This document shows positions 60,330 to 64,000 of a stretch of DNA of 64,000 bases, piece by piece (positions within the stretch are counted from its first letter, which is position 1; each line of letters begins with the position of its first letter). The DNA lies in assembly GCA_001404055.1 (NCBI GenBank), contig CXTY01000008.1:1-64000 (forward strand), given 5' to 3'. Source of the DNA: Roseibium album. Lineage in GTDB: Bacteria; Pseudomonadota; Alphaproteobacteria; Rhizobiales; Stappiaceae. Position numbers and translations under genes: made by a program. The notes under the pieces were generated by a model, which saw only the letters and a list, made by a program, of their open reading frames with translations, ran no database searches and was not told the origin of the DNA.

Positions 60330-61145
60330 ATGAATGTCATGACCCACCCGGCAGAGCTGGAAGACTGCGCACCTGCCGGTACTTTTGTTGAAACTGTCAC
60401 GTCGGTAACTCACTACACTGACAATCTTTTTCATTTCCACATGACGCGTCCGAACGGCTTTCGTTTTCGATCTGGGGAATTCGTCATGATCGGTCTGATG
60501 ATTGATAAAAAACCGGTCTTCAGGGCCTATTCCATAGCGAGCCCGTCCTGGGCTGAAGATCTGGAGTTCTTTTCAATCAAGGTGCCAGATGGCCCGTTGA
60601 CAGCTCACTTGCAAAAAATTCAACCAGGCGATGCGGTGCTGATGCGCAAAAAGCCGACAGGTACACTGGTAAATGACGCTCTTGTGGCCGGAAAACGTCT
60701 TTACATGTTCTCCACCGGGACAGGTATAGCGCCGTTCGCCAGTGTCATTCGCGATCCCGATACTTACGAAAAGTTCGATGAATTGATTTTGACCCACTCC
60801 TGCAGAGAGGTTGCAGAGCTGAAATATGGGCAGGAACTCGTCGCATCGGTCAAGCAGGATGAGATGTTGAACGAACTGTTCGATACGTCGAAACTGCGGC
60901 TCTATAACTCTGTAACCCGCGAAACGTTTCCCTATCAGGGCCGCATCACCGACCTGATTGAGAACCGAAAGCTCTTTGCGGATCTTGATGTGCCGCCGCT
61001 GGACCCCGCGACAGACAGAGCGATGATTTGCGGTTCGGCAGAGATGCTCAAGGATACCAAGGCTCTGTTGGAAAAGGCAGGTCTTACAGAGGGTGCAAAC
61101 AACCGGCCCGCCGAGTTTGTCATCGAGCGCGCGTTTGCCGGATGA
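60330..61145 (+). CDS. fpr: ferredoxin-NADP+ reductase
   Basis: FAD enzyme of 271 residues that exchanges electrons between NADP(H) and ferredoxin. The FAD motif FRAYSIASPSW (RxYS), the phosphate/NADP region FSTGTGIAPFASVIRD and the C-terminal MICGSAEMLKDTKALLEKAGL, ending FVIERAFAG, are standard for bacterial subclass I FNR. The start at 60330 follows GAAAGAGG with five-base spacing; an 11-codon upstream extension is rejected. It is placed 48 bases after fdxA and overlaps the YeiH-family gene by four. Confidence 0.93.
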   Translation: MNVMTHPAELEDCAPAGTFVETVTSVTHYTDNLFHFHMTRPNGFRFRSGEFVMIGLMIDKKPVFRAYSIASPSWAEDLEFFSIKVPDGPLTAHLQKIQPGDAVLMRKKPTGTLVNDALVAGKRLYMFSTGTGIAPFASVIRDPDTYEKFDELILTHSCREVAELKYGQELVASVKQDEMLNELFDTSKLRLYNSVTRETFPYQGRITDLIENRKLFADLDVPPLDPATDRAMICGSAEMLKDTKALLEKAGLTEGANNRPAEFVIERAFAG

Positions 61146-62164
61146 TCAGCCGGCGGCTTTCGGCTCACCTGCCAGGTCTTCTCCTGTGCGTGACAATAGG
61201 CCTGCTCGCAAATTTCTTGAGCAGGGCAGCAAATTGGTCCAGCGGGATTCTTCTGATTGATCCCTTTACCTGTGCGATTGTCATCGGAATAGTGGTCAAA
61301 TCATTCTTAAAGGTTCGGGCGATCTTCGGCTCTGGAATCCGTTTCAGCTCGATAGTCTTGCTGGAAATTGCTGTTTTTTTCCTGGGTTTCTCGCTCGACT
61401 TCGGCGTTTTCCAGGGCAGCGACATTGTCTTCGTCGGCGGCGTACTCGCACTTGTAGGTCTGATGCTTGTTGTCAGTTTCACGATTTGCCGTGCGGTGGG
61501 CTTGCCGGAGCATCTTGCCGTTCTCGTGGCATGCGGCAATTCGATCTGCGGAAACGCTGCCATCGCTGCGGTCGCTCCCGCCGTGCAGGCTCGCAACGAA
61601 GATGTGGTTGCGGCAGTGACCTTCAGCTCGATACTAGGTGTCTTGTTCGTTGTTTCACTTCCGCTTCTCGCACCGATCATGGGTCTCGACGCGTTCCAGT
61701 TTGGAACCTTCGCTGGTCTTACGGTCTATGCCGTTCCACAGGTAGTAGCCGCGACAGCACCCGTGAGTTTTCTCAGCACGCAAGTTGGCACTGCGGTCAA
61801 ACTTGTTCGTGTTTTGATGCTGGTGCCGGCCGTGCTGGTAGCTCCGCTGCTGCTGCGCAATCGCGACAGCCCTCGTCGCAGAGCGTCAAGTCCACGTTTT
61901 CATCTCGTCAAAATTCTGCCTTGGTTCATCCCGGGCTTCCTCGTTGCTGCCTGGTTGAACAACACAGGGTTTGTTCCTGCAAAAGCTTCGAGCCTGAGCT
62001 CTGATATTTCACGTGCCCTGTTTTTGATTGCCATGTCTGGGCTTGGGTTAAGCGTGGATTTGCGCCGGCTTCTCTCAATAGGCCCTAAGTTGGTTATCAG
62101 CATATGCCTGTCCCTCGCGATGCTCTCTCTGGCAAGTTTCTTTTTTGTAAAGTCGCTTTCTTAG
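61142..62164 (+). CDS. YeiH/UPF0324-family membrane protein (putative sulfate/anion exporter)
   Basis: Inner-membrane protein of 340 residues with about ten helices. The family signature GNSICGNAAIAAVAPAV is present at about 130-147, with a second conserved block TVYAVPQVVAATAPVS and a C-terminal GLSVDLRRLL. UPF0324 proteins are often linked to sulfur genes and annotated as sulfate exporters, although the substrate is rarely proven. Here the gene follows fdxA-fpr and faces the AprA-like and sulfonate-type ABC genes, which supports an inorganic sulfur product. The start at 61142 overlaps fpr. Confidence 0.85.
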   Translation: MISRRLSAHLPGLLLCVTIGLLANFLSRAANWSSGILLIDPFTCAIVIGIVVKSFLKVRAIFGSGIRFSSIVLLEIAVFFLGFSLDFGVFQGSDIVFVGGVLALVGLMLVVSFTICRAVGLPEHLAVLVACGNSICGNAAIAAVAPAVQARNEDVVAAVTFSSILGVLFVVSLPLLAPIMGLDAFQFGTFAGLTVYAVPQVVAATAPVSFLSTQVGTAVKLVRVLMLVPAVLVAPLLLRNRDSPRRRASSPRFHLVKILPWFIPGFLVAAWLNNTGFVPAKASSLSSDISRALFLIAMSGLGLSVDLRRLLSIGPKLVISICLSLAMLSLASFFFVKSLS

Positions 62165-63064
62165 CGGCTCGCAATTGGCTGTTTCCGGAAAGACAACAGG
62201 AGGCAGATCCGCGTTTTTTTCGATCCTTGAGGACGTGCTTGGCATATTCTCTGGCCCAGTCCCGGAAAGTAAATCGAATGCCCCGAACCGCAACGCTTTC
62301 GATATTCACGCGCCCACCCGCACAATCGATCTGCGTGTTTCGGATGGATGGGCGACCAGATTCTAGCCAGTGCCGTCCCAATGTGGACCTAACCCAAAGA
62401 TTGAATAATTCGCTTGGCGAAATAGTCTGAAAACATGGATAAGCTGATCCCGCACTCAAATTCGTGCCGAGCGCTGAGTGAATTTGAGTACAATCGAAAC
62501 AGGTTACGCGGATAGACGAAGTTTAAATTTCTCGCCGATAACGGCAAAAAAATGCCATTCAAAAAATGGGAAATCAAGCGCCTAAAGAAAAGAATGGCGG
62601 ACAGAGAGGTTGTGCAATAGGCCTTGAAAGTCAAATGCTTGCCTTGTCCAACGCAAAAATAAGTGACGTTGAAAAGATTGAGGAAATCAGCGCAGCGTCC
62701 AACCGGATAAAAGGGGCTGTGCCCCGGCTCAATCAGCATCGGACCACGATTACTGATCCTGCGATCTAAGAGCTGCGAAAGCGGTTCCAACGCACCGCCC
62801 ATGACGCCATCAAAGCCACGAACGAAGCGCAGGCGACTAAATTGTTCGTAAGTGGTGTTTAGTTACGTCGTCAATCCACGGTACACTTATGAATGAATTG
62901 CTTCGCGAGTTGGAGAAGTCAGTAGAATATTGCATGGGTCCTTTCCAGCTGTTGACCTAAAGCGGGGTGGGCGGCAGCGCAGTCACCAAAACTACTTGCG
63001 GTGCAAGCTAACCTGCTTTTTTGTTGTTTTTTTTCAATTATTAGGGCCAACCGACAGAGTGCAA

Positions 63065-63167
63065 TCCGGATCTTGTCTTCTGAGGAATACCTCTTCCGCG
63101 TCTTACGGCGGATGTCCTTCACCGTACGATCAGCTGCATCCCGATGACGCTCGCTCTTCTGTCTCAT
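63065..63167 (-). pseudogene. IS3-family transposase orfA fragment
   Basis: The minus-strand start MRQKSERHRDAADRTVKDIR and the following RKTRKRYSSEDKIRIAL match the N terminus of IS3-family OrfA proteins. After about 34 codons the similarity stops abruptly, and the frame runs on into unrelated sequence to 62919. No helix-turn-helix, no orfB and no terminal repeats were found, so it is a remnant. Confidence 0.65.
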
Positions 63168-63221
63168 ACTTCACTCCTGATCGGTGAAGATGAGCCAAAG
63201 CCTCTCGCTTAAGCAATCAGC

Positions 63222-63497
63222 TTATCGGGACCCATAGGCGCTGACGGGGAATAGTGCCGGTGTGGCTTTCGGCGGTTTCATTGACGAAGTCGCACCAGAT
63301 GCATGGAGAGAGGTCATGGCCTGTTCCCCCGTCTGGGAAATCAGACCCGTTACACCAAGTAGTTTGGAAAGGATCATACCCGTGCCAACATCCAGTCCCA
63401 GATTGATAATGCTAATGATTTGGGCTTCATCGCCAAAGCGCATGAGTTCACGTCCGGCGTCACCGTAAAGCCCGGCGCGGTTCAGACTTTGTTGCTA
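63222..63497 (-). pseudogene. fragment of an unrecognised protein gene
   Basis: An open stretch begins after an in-frame TAG near 63499 and ends at a stop at 63222. It reads like real protein (AGLYGDAGRELMRFGDEA, IISIINLGLDVGTGMILS) but has an ATG only at 63443. I do not recognise the family. It is probably the C-terminal remnant of a gene cut off by the neighbouring GntR gene or by the insertion scar; a 73-residue gene starting at 63443 is the alternative. Confidence 0.35.
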
Positions 63498-63606
63498 AGA
63501 TGATAATAACGGTCTTGCATAAAGAATTGGATTGGATGAACGGATTCGATCCGGGGAAATTTGGCACGCATTGGATTTGTGAGTATCGACGAATGAGTTT
63601 TCCAGC

Positions 63607-64000
63607 ATGAACCGGTCTGAGCAAATCTGCGCTGCCCTTCGAACGGCCATTCTTGAACGCGCCCTGCTGCCTGGCATGAAGCTGCCTGAGGATACCTTGG
63701 GTGAACGTTTTGGTTCAAGCCGGACAATCGTGCGCCAGGCGTTGGAGCGGTTGGCGGCCGAAAGTCTTGTCGAGTTGCGCCGCAACCGGGGTGCCGTTGT
63801 TGCGACGCCGAGCCTGGAAGAGGCCCGGGACCTGTTTGATCTGAGAAGCCAGATTGAAGATCTTGTCATCTGCCGATTGATCCGGAACTTCAACGAAGAC
63901 CATGTGAAGCGTCTCAACGCGCATCTCGAAAAAGAGGTCGCAGCGGAAGCTGGTCCGGAACCGGTTTCAATTCGACTTGCAACGGAATTTCATATTCTGC
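63607..64000 (+). CDS. GntR/FCD-family regulator, 3' cut by window edge
   Basis: The first 131 codons of a GntR-family regulator. The winged helix covers about residues 3-70 (LPEDTLGERFGSSRTIVRQALERLAAESLVELRRNRGAVV), and the start of an FCD effector domain follows (EEARDLFDLRSQIEDLVICRLI). The frame is open to the last base. It is on the plus strand after a gene-poor stretch, so it probably starts a new transcription unit whose targets lie outside the window. Confidence 0.88.
   Translation, partial: MNRSEQICAALRTAILERALLPGMKLPEDTLGERFGSSRTIVRQALERLAAESLVELRRNRGAVVATPSLEEARDLFDLRSQIEDLVICRLIRNFNEDHVKRLNAHLEKEVAAEAGPEPVSIRLATEFHIL

Larger units (their letters stand above)
62165..63606. other. 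gene-poor scar between yeiH-like gene and GntR gene
   Basis: About 1.4 kb without an intact gene. The first 750 bases hold only short frames on both strands (for example 62389-62802 minus and 62566-62769 plus) with no recognisable domain. Next are a fragment of an IS3-type orfA at about 63065-63167 and an open stretch at 63222-63497 (minus), both broken. Base composition is lower in GC than around it. It looks like a decayed insertion or transfer junction. Confidence 0.6.

Noticed and set aside
62389..62802. 137-codon minus-strand frame and overlapping plus-strand frames
   Set aside because: No recognisable motif and no ribosome site; the amino-acid pattern looks like non-coding A/T-richer DNA.
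1..64000. tRNA, rRNA, CRISPR arrays, prophage, origin of replication
   Set aside because: I looked for cloverleaf arms, tandem direct repeats with unique spacers, integrases and DnaA-box clusters by eye and saw none.

Overview
The window looks like chromosome from an alphaproteobacterium, probably a marine or plant/alga-associated one of the Stappiaceae/Rhizobiales type. This is an inference from the gene families (TRAP and ABC uptake systems in long overlapping operons, RpiR/GntR/LysR regulators, an alphaproteobacterial RpoH-type promoter, atzGEH-type clusters), not from a marker gene. No rRNA, tRNA, CRISPR array or intact mobile element was found.

Layout. (1) 1-1636: the 3'-truncated gene of a serralysin-type RTX metalloprotease on the minus strand; it runs into a perfect inverted repeat at the very edge of the window. 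(2) 1984-12621: a hexuronate and unsaturated-uronate catabolic locus. kdgK and a GntR regulator are divergent from uxaC-dctPQM-kdgF-kduI-kduD-uxuB-uxuA. Together they take glucuronate/galacturonate and the 4,5-unsaturated uronates released by polysaccharide lyases to 2-keto-3-deoxygluconate and its 6-phosphate. (3) 12717-25212: an RpiR regulator divergent from a twelve-gene operon with a Liv-type ABC importer, an extra ATPase that lacks the ABC signature, a cupin, two sugar dehydrogenases, an IlvD/Edd dehydratase, an aldehyde dehydrogenase and an HpcH/HpaI aldolase. This reads as a non-phosphorylative sugar oxidation route of unknown substrate. (4) 25592-28186: a VOC-family protein and htpG with a heat-shock promoter.

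(5) 28725-48048: a nitrogen-scavenging locus. A LysR regulator is divergent from a dipeptide-type ABC transporter, allophanate hydrolase (AtzF) and a 2-oxoglutarate/Fe(II) oxygenase. Next come a BMP/nucleoside-type ABC transporter, formamidase (AmiF), biuret hydrolase (BiuH), a second isochorismatase-like cysteine hydrolase, AtzG, AtzE, a 5-formyltetrahydrofolate cyclo-ligase-like protein and AtzH. The enzymes can be ordered biuret or carboxybiuret -> dicarboxyurea -> allophanate -> CO2 + NH3. No cyanuric acid hydrolase is present, so the compound that enters is unknown.

(6) 48050-62164: an apparently unnamed redox/transport locus. A long minus-strand gene train encodes a DUF971 protein, an AprA-like flavoprotein, a short 2[4Fe-4S] ferredoxin, a HEAT-repeat protein, a GntR/UTRA regulator, a TlpA-like thioredoxin, a sulfonate/nitrate-type ABC transporter whose binding protein ends in a NosL-like domain, a cysteine-containing membrane protein, SCO, PCu(A)C, a dihaem cytochrome c and a Crp/Fnr regulator. 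Divergent from it are FdxA-type ferredoxin, ferredoxin-NADP reductase and a YeiH-family membrane protein. Substrate import, cytoplasmic flavin/Fe-S redox chemistry and periplasmic copper/haem biogenesis in one unit make this, with the atz locus, the strongest candidate for an undescribed system. (7) 62165-64000: a gene-poor scar with an IS3-type orfA fragment, then the 5' part of a GntR/FCD regulator cut by the window edge.
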